NCBI RefSeq assembly: GCF_014655955.1
Contig: NZ_BNBO01000001.1
Span: 381,429-445,428, forward strand
DNA length: 64,000 nt
Direction of reading: 5' to 3'
From: Kitasatospora indigofera
GTDB taxonomy: Bacteria > Actinomycetota > Actinomycetes > Streptomycetales > Streptomycetaceae
The translations under genes were made by a program, and so were the position numbers. Positions 41,351 through 49,776 of the stretch are shown in pieces. Under the pieces are notes generated by a model. It ran no database searches. It saw only the letters and a list, made by a program, of their open reading frames with translations, and was not told where the DNA came from. Position 1 is the first letter of the stretch. The number at the start of each line of letters is the position of its first letter.

Positions 41351-42640
41351 CTAGGCCGGGTCGGGCACGGCGGCCTCCCCGGGCCGGCCGTCGGTGGCGC
41401 CGGCCCGGCCCCGGCCGGCGCTGCGTGCGCGCTCGGCCCAGGCGGCCACCGGCGGGCCCGCCGCCCCCAGGGCCGCGAAGAACGCGCCGAGCAGCAGCCA
41501 GCCCGCGTGGCCGAGCCCGAGCACGGCGGTCGTGAGGATCACCGGGGCCAGGGCCTGTCCGGCGTCGAAGCAGACGCCGAAGAGGCCCTGGTACTGGCCC
41601 TGGGCGTGGTCGGGGGCGAGACCGAAGCCGAGTGCGAAGCCGGCCGACGACTCCCACACCTCGCCGAGGCTGTGCACACAGACGGCGAGGACGGCGAGCG
41701 CCGGTGCCGTCCAGGACGGGACGTCCGCGGTCAGGGCCATCAACGGGCAGCTCACCAGGAAGAGCAGTCCGGCGAGGCGGAACGCCCGGCCGCCCTGGCG
41801 CGGCGTCTCCACCCGGGAGCCGATCCTGCTCTGGAGCAGCACGCACACGCCGCTGTTGACCGCGTAGACCGCCGCCACCGTCCAGCGGGGCGCGTCGGTG
41901 CGGGCGGACAGCCAGATCGGCAGCAGCAGCGAGACGGTCTGGTACTGCAGCCCCATGGCGCCGTAGAGCGCGGCGAAGGTCAGGAACGGCCGGTCGGACA
42001 GGACGGTCCCGCGGTGGTGCTCCTCGGGCCTGGGCAGCGGCCGGTAGTCCGGGACGCGGGTCAGGCCGATCAGGGCGGCGCAGGCGAAGCTGGCGGCGTT
42101 GGCCAGGATGAGCGCCGTGTAGGCCGGGCGGGTGCCGGCCGAGACGGCGAAGGCGGCGCCGACGGTGCCCAGGACCACGCCGAGATTGACGAAGGTGCGG
42201 AGCCTGGCCCGGAAGGCGGCCGGGCGTTCGCCCCCGGCCCGGGCGATCAGCGCCCCGCCGGCGGCGCCGCTCGCCGTGGCCGCCAGCCGGTCCAGGGTGG
42301 CGACGACGGTGAACGTGACCCAGCTCTGGATGAGGACGAAAGCGGCCATCGTCACGGCCTGCGCCGCGAGGGAGGTCAGCCAGACCGTGCGCGGTCCGTA
42401 CCGGTCGGCCAGGTTCCCGGCCGGGATCCCGGCCAGCAGACCGGTGAGCCCGGCGATCGTCAGGCCGGCCCCGACCTGCGCGGCGGGCAGGTGGACGACC
42501 AGCGTGAAGTAGAGGACCGCGGCGGTGTTGAACAGTCCGTTGCCGACCCGGCTGACGAAGCTCGCGGCGATGAGGGCGCGCTGCGGACCGCTCGGCGCCG
42601 GCACCTCCGGCTTCCGGTGCCCGACGTCGTTCCCGATCAT
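41351..42640 (-). CDS. MFS transporter (12-TMS)
   Basis: 429 residues with about 12 membrane segments. SFVSRVGNGLFNTAAVLYFT opens TMS1; motif A is GNLADRYGPRTVWLTSLAAQ. Further segments include LANAASFACAALIGLTRVPD and, in the second half, FLTFAALYGAMGLQYQTVSL, LLPIWLSAR and GQYQGLFGVCFDAGQALAPV. It resembles the small actinobacterial MFS exporters. TAGCCT (complement 42647-42652) sits 6 nt before the ATG, so leaderless. No linked regulator. Substrate unknown. Confidence 0.9.
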   Translation of the reverse strand: MIGNDVGHRKPEVPAPSGPQRALIAASFVSRVGNGLFNTAAVLYFTLVVHLPAAQVGAGLTIAGLTGLLAGIPAGNLADRYGPRTVWLTSLAAQAVTMAAFVLIQSWVTFTVVATLDRLAATASGAAGGALIARAGGERPAAFRARLRTFVNLGVVLGTVGAAFAVSAGTRPAYTALILANAASFACAALIGLTRVPDYRPLPRPEEHHRGTVLSDRPFLTFAALYGAMGLQYQTVSLLLPIWLSARTDAPRWTVAAVYAVNSGVCVLLQSRIGSRVETPRQGGRAFRLAGLLFLVSCPLMALTADVPSWTAPALAVLAVCVHSLGEVWESSAGFALGFGLAPDHAQGQYQGLFGVCFDAGQALAPVILTTAVLGLGHAGWLLLGAFFAALGAAGPPVAAWAERARSAGRGRAGATDGRPGEAAVPDPA

Positions 42641-42742
42641 GCGGTCAGGCTAGCAGCGCCCCCGGAGGCTTCCGCCGAGTGGTCGGGGCACCTGGTGTGC
42701 GCGCCTCGTGCCGGGGGAATCCTGGGTCCAGGGGGTGGGGCG

Positions 42743-43294
42743 GTGGCAGCGGGGAGCGGGGCCGAGCGGTACGAGATCCACAGGGACGGGAAGTGGCCGG
42801 CCCTCGCGGGCGGTGCCTTCGCCGTCGTGCTCGGCATCCTGGTGCTCAGAATGCCGTGGCACGACGGATTCCTGCTCTCCCAGGTGTTCCTGTGGGCCTT
42901 CTGCCTGCTGTGCCTCGCGGGCGGCGGGCTGGCCGTGTTCGCCGTCGTGACGAGCGCCGCGAGGCCCGAGATCCGGGTGGACCGGACCGGGTTCCGGGCA
43001 CCCGCGACCGGGTTTCGCGCGGACTGGCCGTCCGTCCGGCGGATCGAGATCGGCACCGTCGAACTGCGGCAGCGGAACTTCCTGCAGCCGGCCGGCACCC
43101 CGTTGCCCCGGCGCCGGGTGATCCATGTGGTCTGCGAGGGCCGGCGGTACGAGTTCCAGCTCGTCCGCGAACGCCTGCTCCCGGTGGAGGGGATCCGGGC
43201 CGGCATCCAGCGGTTCGCGGGCGAGGTGCCCGTCCAGGTGCTGGAACTGATCGAACGTCGCGAGGAGTGGAACGTCCCCGGACCGCGGGGCTGA
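42743..43294 (+). CDS. Two-TMS membrane protein with PH-like domain
   Basis: 183 residues from GTG 42743 (GGGGTGGGG upstream). Two hydrophobic segments (WPALAGGAFAVVLGILVLRM; LSQVFLWAFCLLCLAGGGLA) are followed by a beta-rich domain: IRVDRTGFRAPATGFRADWP, SVRRIEIGTVELRQRNFLQP and VIHVVCEGRRYEFQLVRERL. This is the layout of bacterial PH-like membrane proteins. The domain faces the cytoplasm if the N-terminus is inside. Function unknown. It precedes ligA by 123 bp but is not obviously co-regulated. Confidence 0.7.
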   Translation: MAAGSGAERYEIHRDGKWPALAGGAFAVVLGILVLRMPWHDGFLLSQVFLWAFCLLCLAGGGLAVFAVVTSAARPEIRVDRTGFRAPATGFRADWPSVRRIEIGTVELRQRNFLQPAGTPLPRRRVIHVVCEGRRYEFQLVRERLLPVEGIRAGIQRFAGEVPVQVLELIERREEWNVPGPRG

Positions 43295-43417
43295 CCGGCG
43301 TCCCCGGCCCTCCGCGCGCCGGGCTCCCGGGCCGGGCGCTGGTCCGCAGGCGTGCTCCCGGGCGCCGGCCGTGTGCCGCCGGGCCCGATGTCAGTGCCGC
43401 CCGCCATGATGATCCGC

Positions 43418-45466
43418 ATGAAGGACGCAGCCATTCTGGCCTCTCCCGCCGCGTACGCCGATGCCGTCACCACCGCCGTCCGGGCGGCCGCGGCCTACTA
43501 CACCGACGGCTCGACACCGCTCGGTGACGACGAGTACGACGCGCTGGTGCGCGCCATCGAGGCCTACGAGGGCGCCAACCCCGACGAGGTGCTGCCCGAC
43601 TCGCCGACCGGCAAGGTCGCCGGCGGCGCGGTGGCGGGCGACGTCCCGCACTCGGTGCCGATGCTCTCGCTGGACAACGTCTTCTCCGCCGAGGAGCTCG
43701 CCGCCTGGGCGGCGGGGCTGGAGCGCCGGCTGGGCCGGCCGGTGGACGGCTGGTGCGTGGAGCCCAAGCTCGACGGCCTCGCCGTGGCCGCCCGCTACCG
43801 CGCCGGCCGGCTCACCCGGATCCTGACCCGCGGGGACGGCCTGGCCGGCGAGGACATCACCCATGCCGCGGGTGACGTCCTCGGCCTGCCCGCCACCCTC
43901 ACCGAGGCACTGGACGTCGAACTGCGCGGCGAGGTGCTGCTCACCGCCGACCAGTTCGAGACCGCGAACGAGATCCGTACCGCCCACGGCGCCCCGCCGT
44001 TCGCCCACCCCCGCTCGGGCGCCGCCGGCACCCTGCGCGCCAAGGACCGCCCCTACCGGGTCGAGCTCACCTTCTTCGCCTACAGCGCCACCGGCCTGCC
44101 CGGCCTCGGCCACAGCGAGCTGCTGGCCCGGCTCGCCGGCCTCGGCGCCAACACCGCCGCCGCCACCCCGGCCGCACCCCTGCGCTGCGCGACGCTTGAG
44201 GAGGTCCAGCAGCGGGTCGACGAGATCGCCGCCCTGCGGGCCGTGCTGCCGTTCGGGATCGACGGGGTGGTGGTGAAGGCCGACGCGGCGGCCGACCAGG
44301 AGCAGGCCGGCTCCGGCTCCCGCGCGCCGCGCTGGGCCGTCGCCCGCAAGCTGGCCGCCCAGCACAAGGTGACGCGACTGCTGGAGGTGGAGTGGAACGT
44401 GGGGCGGACGGGGATCGTCGCGCCGCGCGCGGTGCTGGAGCCGGTGGTGATCGACGGGGTCACCGTCACCTACGCCACCCTGCACAACCCGGCGGACATC
44501 ACCCGCCGCGACCTGATGATCGGTGACCAGGTCTTCATCTACCGGGCGGGCGACGTCATCCCGAGGGTGGAGGCGCCGCTGGTGGAGGAGCGCACCGGCG
44601 CCGAGCAGCCGATCGCCTTCCCCGAGGTGTGCCCGCGCTGCGGTGACGCCATCGACCGGACGCAGCAGCGCTGGCGCTGCGTGCGCGGCCGGGGCTGCCA
44701 GGCGGTGGCCTCGATCCGCTACGCGGTGGGGCGCGACCAGCTGGACGTCGAGGGCCTGGGCGGCACCCGGGCCGTGCAGCTCGTCGACGCGGGCCTGGTC
44801 GCGGACGTCGCCGACCTCTTCGCGCTCACGCGGGAGCAGCTGCTGGGCCTGGAGCGGATGGGCGACACCAGCGCGGACAACCTGCTGGCGGCGATCGGGA
44901 CCGCCCGGACGCAACCGCTGAACCGGGTGTTCTGCGCGCTCGGGGTGCGCGGCACCGGTCGGACCATGTCGCGGCGGATCGCCGCGCACTTCGGGAGCAT
45001 GGCGGCGATCCGCGCCGCCGACGCCGAGGCACTGGCCGAGGTGGACGGCATCGGCACCGAGAAGGCGCAGGTGATCGTCGAGGAGCTGGCCGAACTCGCT
45101 CCCGTGCTGGACAAGCTCGCCGCCCACGGCGTCGGCACCGCCGTCACCGCGCCCACCGCGCCGGCCGGCGCGGCGCCGGGCGGATCAGGGGAGGCCGCTG
45201 CCGGCGGCGCGGGCGGTCCGCTGGCGGGGGAGGCCGTGGTGGTCACCGGCAGCATGACGGGAGCCCTCGCCGCACTGTCCCGCAACGAGATGAACGAGCT
45301 GGTCGAACGGGCCGGCGGCAAGGCCTCCTCCTCGGTGTCCTCGCGCACCACCCTGCTGGTCGCCGGCGAGAAGGCGGGCTCCAAGCGGGCCAAGGCCGAG
45401 CAGCTCGGCATCCGGATCCTCACTCCGGAGGAGTTCGCCGACCTGGTTGCCGACCACCTGGCCTGA
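43418..45466 (+). CDS. ligA: NAD-dependent DNA ligase
   Basis: 682 residues from ATG 43418 (ATG 43388 or 43406 possible). All LigA modules are present. Domain Ia has [20 protein letters not shown]. The adenylation lysine is Lys117 in [11 protein letters not shown], with further nucleotidyl-transfer motifs ELRGEVLL and [12 protein letters not shown]. The OB-fold follows ([20 protein letters not shown]). The zinc finger is [20 protein letters not shown] plus RGC, then helix-hairpin-helix repeats ([38 protein letters not shown]) and a BRCT domain ([20 protein letters not shown]). It seals nicks using NAD. The setting among unrelated genes suggests it may be a second, accessory ligase rather than the main one. 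Confidence 0.96.
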   Translation: MKDAAILASPAAYADAVTTAVRAAAAYYTDGSTPLGDDEYDALVRAIEAYEGANPDEVLPDSPTGKVAGGAVAGDVPHSVPMLSLDNVFSAEELAAWAAGLERRLGRPVDGWCVEPKLDGLAVAARYRAGRLTRILTRGDGLAGEDITHAAGDVLGLPATLTEALDVELRGEVLLTADQFETANEIRTAHGAPPFAHPRSGAAGTLRAKDRPYRVELTFFAYSATGLPGLGHSELLARLAGLGANTAAATPAAPLRCATLEEVQQRVDEIAALRAVLPFGIDGVVVKADAAADQEQAGSGSRAPRWAVARKLAAQHKVTRLLEVEWNVGRTGIVAPRAVLEPVVIDGVTVTYATLHNPADITRRDLMIGDQVFIYRAGDVIPRVEAPLVEERTGAEQPIAFPEVCPRCGDAIDRTQQRWRCVRGRGCQAVASIRYAVGRDQLDVEGLGGTRAVQLVDAGLVADVADLFALTREQLLGLERMGDTSADNLLAAIGTARTQPLNRVFCALGVRGTGRTMSRRIAAHFGSMAAIRAADAEALAEVDGIGTEKAQVIVEELAELAPVLDKLAAHGVGTAVTAPTAPAGAAPGGSGEAAAGGAGGPLAGEAVVVTGSMTGALAALSRNEMNELVERAGGKASSSVSSRTTLLVAGEKAGSKRAKAEQLGIRILTPEEFADLVADHLA

Positions 45467-45483
45467 GCGGGCCACCCGCCCGT

Positions 45484-45503
45484 CCCCGGGCGGCGGCCCG
45501 GGG
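45484..45503. terminator. Hairpin after ligA
   Basis: CCCCGGGC (45484-45491) and GCCCGGGG (45496-45503) make a perfect 8-bp stem around GGCG, 17 bp past the ligA stop and before the convergent small membrane-protein gene. Confidence 0.6.
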
Positions 45504-45579
45504 CGGTCGGCGCGCGATCGCCGGCCCGTCCCGGCCGGTGCGGCGGCCGTCCCCGGCGCGGCCTCAGTCACCTGCGGCC

Positions 45580-45777
45580 TCAGTCGCCGGAGGAGCCGCT
45601 CGACCCGTTCAGGCCCCGGCGCCGGCGCTTCGCGGACCGGCGCACCAGGGCGCCCGCGGCGAGGGTCACGTTGGCCACCGACCGGACCCAGCCGGGCCCG
45701 CCGCGATCCGCCCACACCACGCAGACACAGCCGCCGACGGTCAGCGCCAGGGCGCCGAGCAGCACCAGAGCGATCAT
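45580..45777 (-). CDS. Small one-TMS protein
   Basis: 65 residues from ATG 45777 with GGGGTGGGAAC upstream. One hydrophobic segment, MIALVLLGALALTVGGCVCV, precedes WADRGGPGWVRSVANVTLAA and a very basic tail (RRSAKRRRRGLNG). The Gly-Gly-Cys inside the segment is lipobox-like but lacks a preceding basic n-region, so a plain membrane anchor is likelier. Unknown function; low information content. Confidence 0.5.
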   Translation of the reverse strand: MIALVLLGALALTVGGCVCVVWADRGGPGWVRSVANVTLAAGALVRRSAKRRRRGLNGSSGSSGD

Positions 45778-45911
45778 GTTCCCACCCCTGTCTCGGTTGC
45801 TGCGCATGTTTCGAGTGCTGCGCAACGGGACGTCCGGCCCGAGCGGCCCGGCCGGTCGCCGGACCGGTCACAGCACCGGTCGTCGGCCGGGTCGAGCTAC
45901 CGTCCGACGGT

Positions 45912-45949
45912 GACGATCCGGCCTGCACGGGACGATCCGACCTGTACGG
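45912..45949. repeat. 19-bp tandem direct repeat
   Basis: GACGATCCGGCCTGCACGG (45912-45930) is followed immediately by GACGATCCGACCTGTACGG (45931-45949), two mismatches. It lies in the gene-poor stretch 45778-46739 upstream of the large cluster. Possibly a regulator site. Confidence 0.5.
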
Positions 45950-46255
45950 ACAGTCAACCACCCTCTTGCGCCCGGCACGGCGGACCCGGCCGGCGGGTCC
46001 GCCGTGTCGGCGCGTGGTGCCCGGAGGCGTTCCGGTGCCGCCCGGGCGGCGTGCGGGACGGACGCCCAGGGCCGGCAGGTCACGGCCCGTGTCCGGACGT
46101 CCGGTCGTGCCCCGTTCCGCCCTGGTCCGCCCGGACCGGCAGGACGGGCCGGGGCGGGCGCGGAGCGTAGCCGACGGCGCGCTGCTCCCGGGCGGGGCAG
46201 GGGAGGCAGGCCGACGTGGTGACAGTCCGTGACCTGACGGCGCCGGACGTCCCGG

Positions 46256-46505
46256 TCAGGGGAGCGGTGCCAGGTCCGGCCGCCGGGGAGGCGTTGGTGA
46301 CGGTACGTCGACCATCGACCCCGGGCCCGTCCCGGTGCCTGTCGGCCACCGGCCACCGGCCCGGGTTCCGTTCACCGCGTAGGTCAGGTGGGAGACGGAG
46401 CCCTCCACGTCCGACTTGGCGGGCCTGGTTGACGCCCGCGTCCGTGCCGGTCGCGGCGTGCAGGCACCAGACGTCGAGAACGGTCGCGGTGGCGGTGGCG
46501 GTCAT
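46256..46505 (-). pseudogene. Small gene with apparent one-base frameshift
   Basis: ATG 46505 follows a strong GGAGG (5-nt spacing). The first 29 codons have nearly all G/C third positions (MTATATATVLDVWCLHAATG, TDAGVNQAR). At 46418 the bias jumps by one base: skipping that C, the frame continues KSDVEGSVSHLTYAVNGTRA and ends at 46256. A real peptide gene of about 82 residues carrying a frameshift (or a sequencing error) explains this best. Family unknown. Divergent from the large cluster. Confidence 0.35.
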
Positions 46506-46631
46506 GACGGCCTCCGGGGTCGACTGACATCCGGGGAAGAGGAATTGACGGATCGAAGCCGTTGCCGCTCCGCCCGCGGAGTCCGGTCCGACCGACGGGC
46601 GAGGAAATCGGCAATTCACCGGGCGGGACGG

Positions 46632-46662
46632 TTGGACGGCTTCACGGGGGCGGGCATAGAGT
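46632..46662 (+). promoter_or_regulatory. Candidate promoter of the large cluster
   Basis: TTGGAC (46632-46637), 19-bp spacer, TAGAGT (46657-46662), in a segment noticeably less GC-rich than its surroundings. The transcript would start near 46670, 70 nt before the first ATG of the cluster. Confidence 0.4.
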
Positions 46663-46739
46663 GGGTGCCACACCGATTTTCTGACCCTGCCGAAACCCAT
46701 GTCCGCACGTCGGACCAGGTTTCGAAGAGAGGGGTCGTC

Positions 46740-47435
46740 ATGGCTTGGCGGGTCGCAGTCAGCCTGGAAACCCTGCTTCATCAGATCGACAACCGATTTC
46801 CCGGGCGCAGCACGGCATTCGACGGATCCATCGGCGACGCGGCACATCAGGCGCGTGGTTCGGAGAGCGATCACAATCCGTGGTTCGGGCCAGGAATTGT
46901 CACTGCACGTGATTTCACCCATGATCCGGCCCATGGTGTGGACATTCAGCAGATCGCCGACGAGCTGCTGGACAGCCGCGACCCCCGGATCAAGTACGTC
47001 ATCGCCAACCGGCGGATCGCCACCGACCGCGCCTGGCAGTGGGGCCCGTACGACGGGGCCAACCCGCACGACAAGCACGTCCACCTGTCGGTGGTCGCGG
47101 ACCAGCTCTGCGACGACCCCGGGGAGTGGGCGCTGCCGCTGCTGAACGGCGGGGGCGGCGGGGGCGGCGGCGGGGCCGAGGACGGCACCGTGGAGTTCGT
47201 CACCTGGGGGCAGGGGGTGAACATCCGCCAGGCCCCGAGTCTCGGGGCGCCGGTGGTCACGGTGCTCCAGGGCCCGACCCGGGTGCGGGTGGGGTGCCAG
47301 ACGGTGGGGGACACGGTGACCACCGCCGGCCACACCAACGACGCCTGGTCGTTCGTGCCCGCCCTCGGCGGCTACATCTCCAACATCTTCATCGACCACC
47401 CGGCCGCCTGGCTGCCGGACGTCGGGCAGTGCTGA
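46740..47435 (+). CDS. M15-like peptidase with SH3-type domain, first gene of the cluster
   Basis: 231 residues from ATG 46740 (AGAGG upstream). Residues 1-130 follow phage-type peptidase M15 proteins: ESDHNPWFGPGIVTARDFTH, DPAHGVDIQQIADELL, RIKYVIANRRIATDRAWQWG and the metal motif NPHDKHVHLSV (His110, His113, His115). A nine-glycine linker joins an SH3b-like domain (EFVTWGQGVNIRQAPSLGAP) ending VGQC. It should cleave peptidoglycan cross-bridge peptides. No signal peptide. The first ~70 codons are AT-rich at the third position, unlike the rest of the gene. Confidence 0.82.
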   Translation: MAWRVAVSLETLLHQIDNRFPGRSTAFDGSIGDAAHQARGSESDHNPWFGPGIVTARDFTHDPAHGVDIQQIADELLDSRDPRIKYVIANRRIATDRAWQWGPYDGANPHDKHVHLSVVADQLCDDPGEWALPLLNGGGGGGGGGAEDGTVEFVTWGQGVNIRQAPSLGAPVVTVLQGPTRVRVGCQTVGDTVTTAGHTNDAWSFVPALGGYISNIFIDHPAAWLPDVGQC

Positions 47436-47450
47436 CCTGCGGAGGTTGCC

Positions 47451-49010
47451 ATGCCTGCCAACGAGACGCTCCCGGTGGTGTACGTCCGCGGCTTCGCCGG
47501 CGACACCCGCGGGATCGACAAGGCCGTCGCCGACCCGTTCTACGGCTTCAACGAGGGGTCGACGCACATCCGGGTGGGAGCCGGGAACAAGCCGAGCTTC
47601 TACCAGTTCGAGAGCCCGCTGCTGCGCCTGCTGCTCGACGAGGGCTACGAGATCCGGGTCCAGGGCGGCCAGGAGGCCTATCTCGACGCGGCCGAGAAGG
47701 TCCCGGCGAACACCGTCTGGGTGCACCGCTTCTACGACGCCGCCGCCAGCACCTGGGGCGCGCGGCCGGAGGAGTACCGGCTGGAGAACGCCGCCGGGAG
47801 CCTGCTGGCGCTGATCGAGAAGATCCGCGCCAAGGCCGGTGTGCCGCGGGTGCACCTGGTGGCGCACTCGATGGGCGGCCTGATCTGCCGCTGCCTGCTG
47901 CAGAAGGTCCTCCCCGAGCGGAGCGAGGACCCGGGGGAGTACGTGGACAAGCTCTTCACCTACGGCACCCCGCACGGCGGCATCGCCTTCGAGCACGGCC
48001 TCGGGCTGCTGGAGCGGCTGCGGGACGCGACCGGCATCAACGGCGCCGACATCTTCGGCCCGGAGCGGATGTACGAGTACCTGACCCCGTCCGCGCTCCA
48101 GGACCGGGCCGGGCCGCCCGAGGGGTGGGACCCCCGGCAGATGCCGGGCGGGTTCCCGCCGGAGCGGGTCTTCTGCCTGGTCGGCACCAACCCCGCGGAC
48201 TACCAGGTCGCGATGGGCCTGTCCTCGGCGGTGGTCGGGGCCCGCAGTGACGGGCTGGTGCAGATCGACAACGCCTACGTCCCCGGCGCGCACCGGGCGT
48301 ACGTGCACCGCTCGCACAGCGGCAGCTACGGGCTGGTCAACTCCGAGGAGGGCTACCAGAACCTGCGCCGCTTCCTCTTCGGCGACCTGCGGGTGTCCTC
48401 GGCGCTGGTCGGGCACCGGCTGCCGGACGACGACCAGGTGGAGTGGCAGGCCGAGGTGCGGCTGTCGGTGCGCGGGCTGCCGATCGTGATGCACGAGCAG
48501 ACGGCGTCCCACTGGTGCCCGGTCCAGCTGCCGCGGACCAGGACGGACGGCGGGCCGGAGCGGGACGTCCCGCTGGTCACCACGTTCCTGTGCAGCCGGC
48601 TGGCCCCTCGCGAGGGCGCCGGCCCGGTCCGGCACGCCCTGCACCTGCGGGTGCTGTCGCTGCGCAGGGTGGACGGGTTCCTCAGCTTCGGCGACCACCT
48701 GGAGCAGACCGCCGACCTGGACGACATCCTGATCGTCGACGTCGGCTCCTCGAACGGCGCCGGCTCCCCGAACGGCGCCCCCGGCGCACCTGCCGGCGCC
48801 GCAGCCGCCGGCGCCGCACCCAAGGTCTGGGCGGTGTGGAACAGCACCGTCGAGGGCGCGATCCGCGACTACACGCCGAGCGGCCCGCCGCTGGCCGACC
48901 TGAACCCGGCCGCCGGGGTCTGGCGCGCCGAGATCCCGCTGCCGGAGACCATCCGTCCCGTTCTCGGCGCGGACGCCCGGGTCGCCCTCACCGTCACCCC
49001 CTGGAACTGA
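47451..49010 (+). CDS. Lipase/esterase-like alpha/beta hydrolase
   Basis: 519 residues, starting 15 bp after the M15-like gene. Hydrolase fold: LPVVYVRGFAGDTRGIDKAV, nucleophile elbow HLVAHSMGGLICRCLLQKVL with Ser140, FTYGTPHGGIAF, and a candidate charge relay around ARSDGLVQIDNAYVPGAHRA with YVHRSHSG. This resembles PGAP1/triacylglycerol-lipase-like proteins. From about residue 325 a beta-rich domain follows (VEWQAEVRLSVRGLPIVMHE, HALHLRVLSLRRVDGFLSFG), ending VALTVTPWN. No signal peptide. It may act on membrane lipids as an effector of the cluster; that is inference. Confidence 0.8.
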   Translation: MPANETLPVVYVRGFAGDTRGIDKAVADPFYGFNEGSTHIRVGAGNKPSFYQFESPLLRLLLDEGYEIRVQGGQEAYLDAAEKVPANTVWVHRFYDAAASTWGARPEEYRLENAAGSLLALIEKIRAKAGVPRVHLVAHSMGGLICRCLLQKVLPERSEDPGEYVDKLFTYGTPHGGIAFEHGLGLLERLRDATGINGADIFGPERMYEYLTPSALQDRAGPPEGWDPRQMPGGFPPERVFCLVGTNPADYQVAMGLSSAVVGARSDGLVQIDNAYVPGAHRAYVHRSHSGSYGLVNSEEGYQNLRRFLFGDLRVSSALVGHRLPDDDQVEWQAEVRLSVRGLPIVMHEQTASHWCPVQLPRTRTDGGPERDVPLVTTFLCSRLAPREGAGPVRHALHLRVLSLRRVDGFLSFGDHLEQTADLDDILIVDVGSSNGAGSPNGAPGAPAGAAAAGAAPKVWAVWNSTVEGAIRDYTPSGPPLADLNPAAGVWRAEIPLPETIRPVLGADARVALTVTPWN

Positions 49011-49035
49011 CCCGGGCCGCCGGGAGGAGTCCGTC

Positions 49036-49758
49036 ATGCCTCAGCTCAATCCCTTCCCGCACGAGAGCGGTGGCGGGCTCGGCCCGTCGGACCAGGCCAA
49101 GGGCTGGCACGCCGGCTACGTCGCGGGGATCAGCTCGTACCCGGAGCCGCCCCGGACCCCGTTGGTCCGCAGCGGCGAGTTCATGGCCGCCTTCGAGCAG
49201 GGCGCCGAGGCGGGCCGCGCGGACGGCCTGGCCGAGGGCTTGCGCTGGCGCTGGTTCGGCGAGGACGCCCGCACCGGCCGGGCCACCGCCGACGGGCCGC
49301 AGCCGCCGCGGAGCCCGGCGGAGCCGGTGGACGCCGGCGAGGACGGGCCCGCGGCCCCGCACCACCCGCTGGCCTGGCGCTGCGTGGGGGAGCTGGCGCT
49401 GTGGACGATGCTGGAGCAGTTCGCCCCGGGCGCCTTCGAGCACGACTTCGCGGGCCTGCGGCTGGACCGGGCCTGCACGGACAAGGGCGTCGCCCGCCTC
49501 TACCTGCCGGTCCGCCTGATCGCCGGCGACCCGCCGCCGGAGCCGGCCGGGGACCCGCTCGGCGACGCCGGGTTCTGGCACGGGACGGTCGGCGACTCCT
49601 TCGCCGAGGCCGCCGCCGAGCGGCCCGGGCCGCTGACCCGGGCACCGGGCTTCCTGGGGCTGGTGCGCTACACGCCCGCCGGCGAACACGACTTCTGGGA
49701 CGTGCTGCCGGCCGACGGCCGGATGCCGCCCCGCACGGCCGGCCGTCGCGACGGCTGA
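49036..49758 (+). CDS. Cluster protein of unknown family (240 aa)
   Basis: MPQLNPFPHESGGGLGPSDQ opens a Gly-rich N-terminus, then AKGWHAGYVAGISSY and two similar Ala/Gly helices (EFMAAFEQGAEAGRADGLAE). The C-terminal half (WRCVGELALWTMLEQFAPGA, FEHDFAGLRLDRACTDKGVA, RLYLPVRL) is mixed alpha/beta. It ends in a disordered Arg/Gly tail. No catalytic motif, export signal or membrane segment. Lies 25 bp after the lipase-like gene and 18 bp before the next, so part of the same operon. Confidence 0.72.
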   Translation: MPQLNPFPHESGGGLGPSDQAKGWHAGYVAGISSYPEPPRTPLVRSGEFMAAFEQGAEAGRADGLAEGLRWRWFGEDARTGRATADGPQPPRSPAEPVDAGEDGPAAPHHPLAWRCVGELALWTMLEQFAPGAFEHDFAGLRLDRACTDKGVARLYLPVRLIAGDPPPEPAGDPLGDAGFWHGTVGDSFAEAAAERPGPLTRAPGFLGLVRYTPAGEHDFWDVLPADGRMPPRTAGRRDG

Positions 49759-49776
49759 CGAGGAGCGAGGTGCGTG

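Noticed and set aside
45778..46250. Coding genes in the gap before the cluster
   Set aside because: All frames are Arg/Pro/Gly-rich with no ribosome site or third-position bias; only tandem repeats and the small frameshifted gene nearby stand out.
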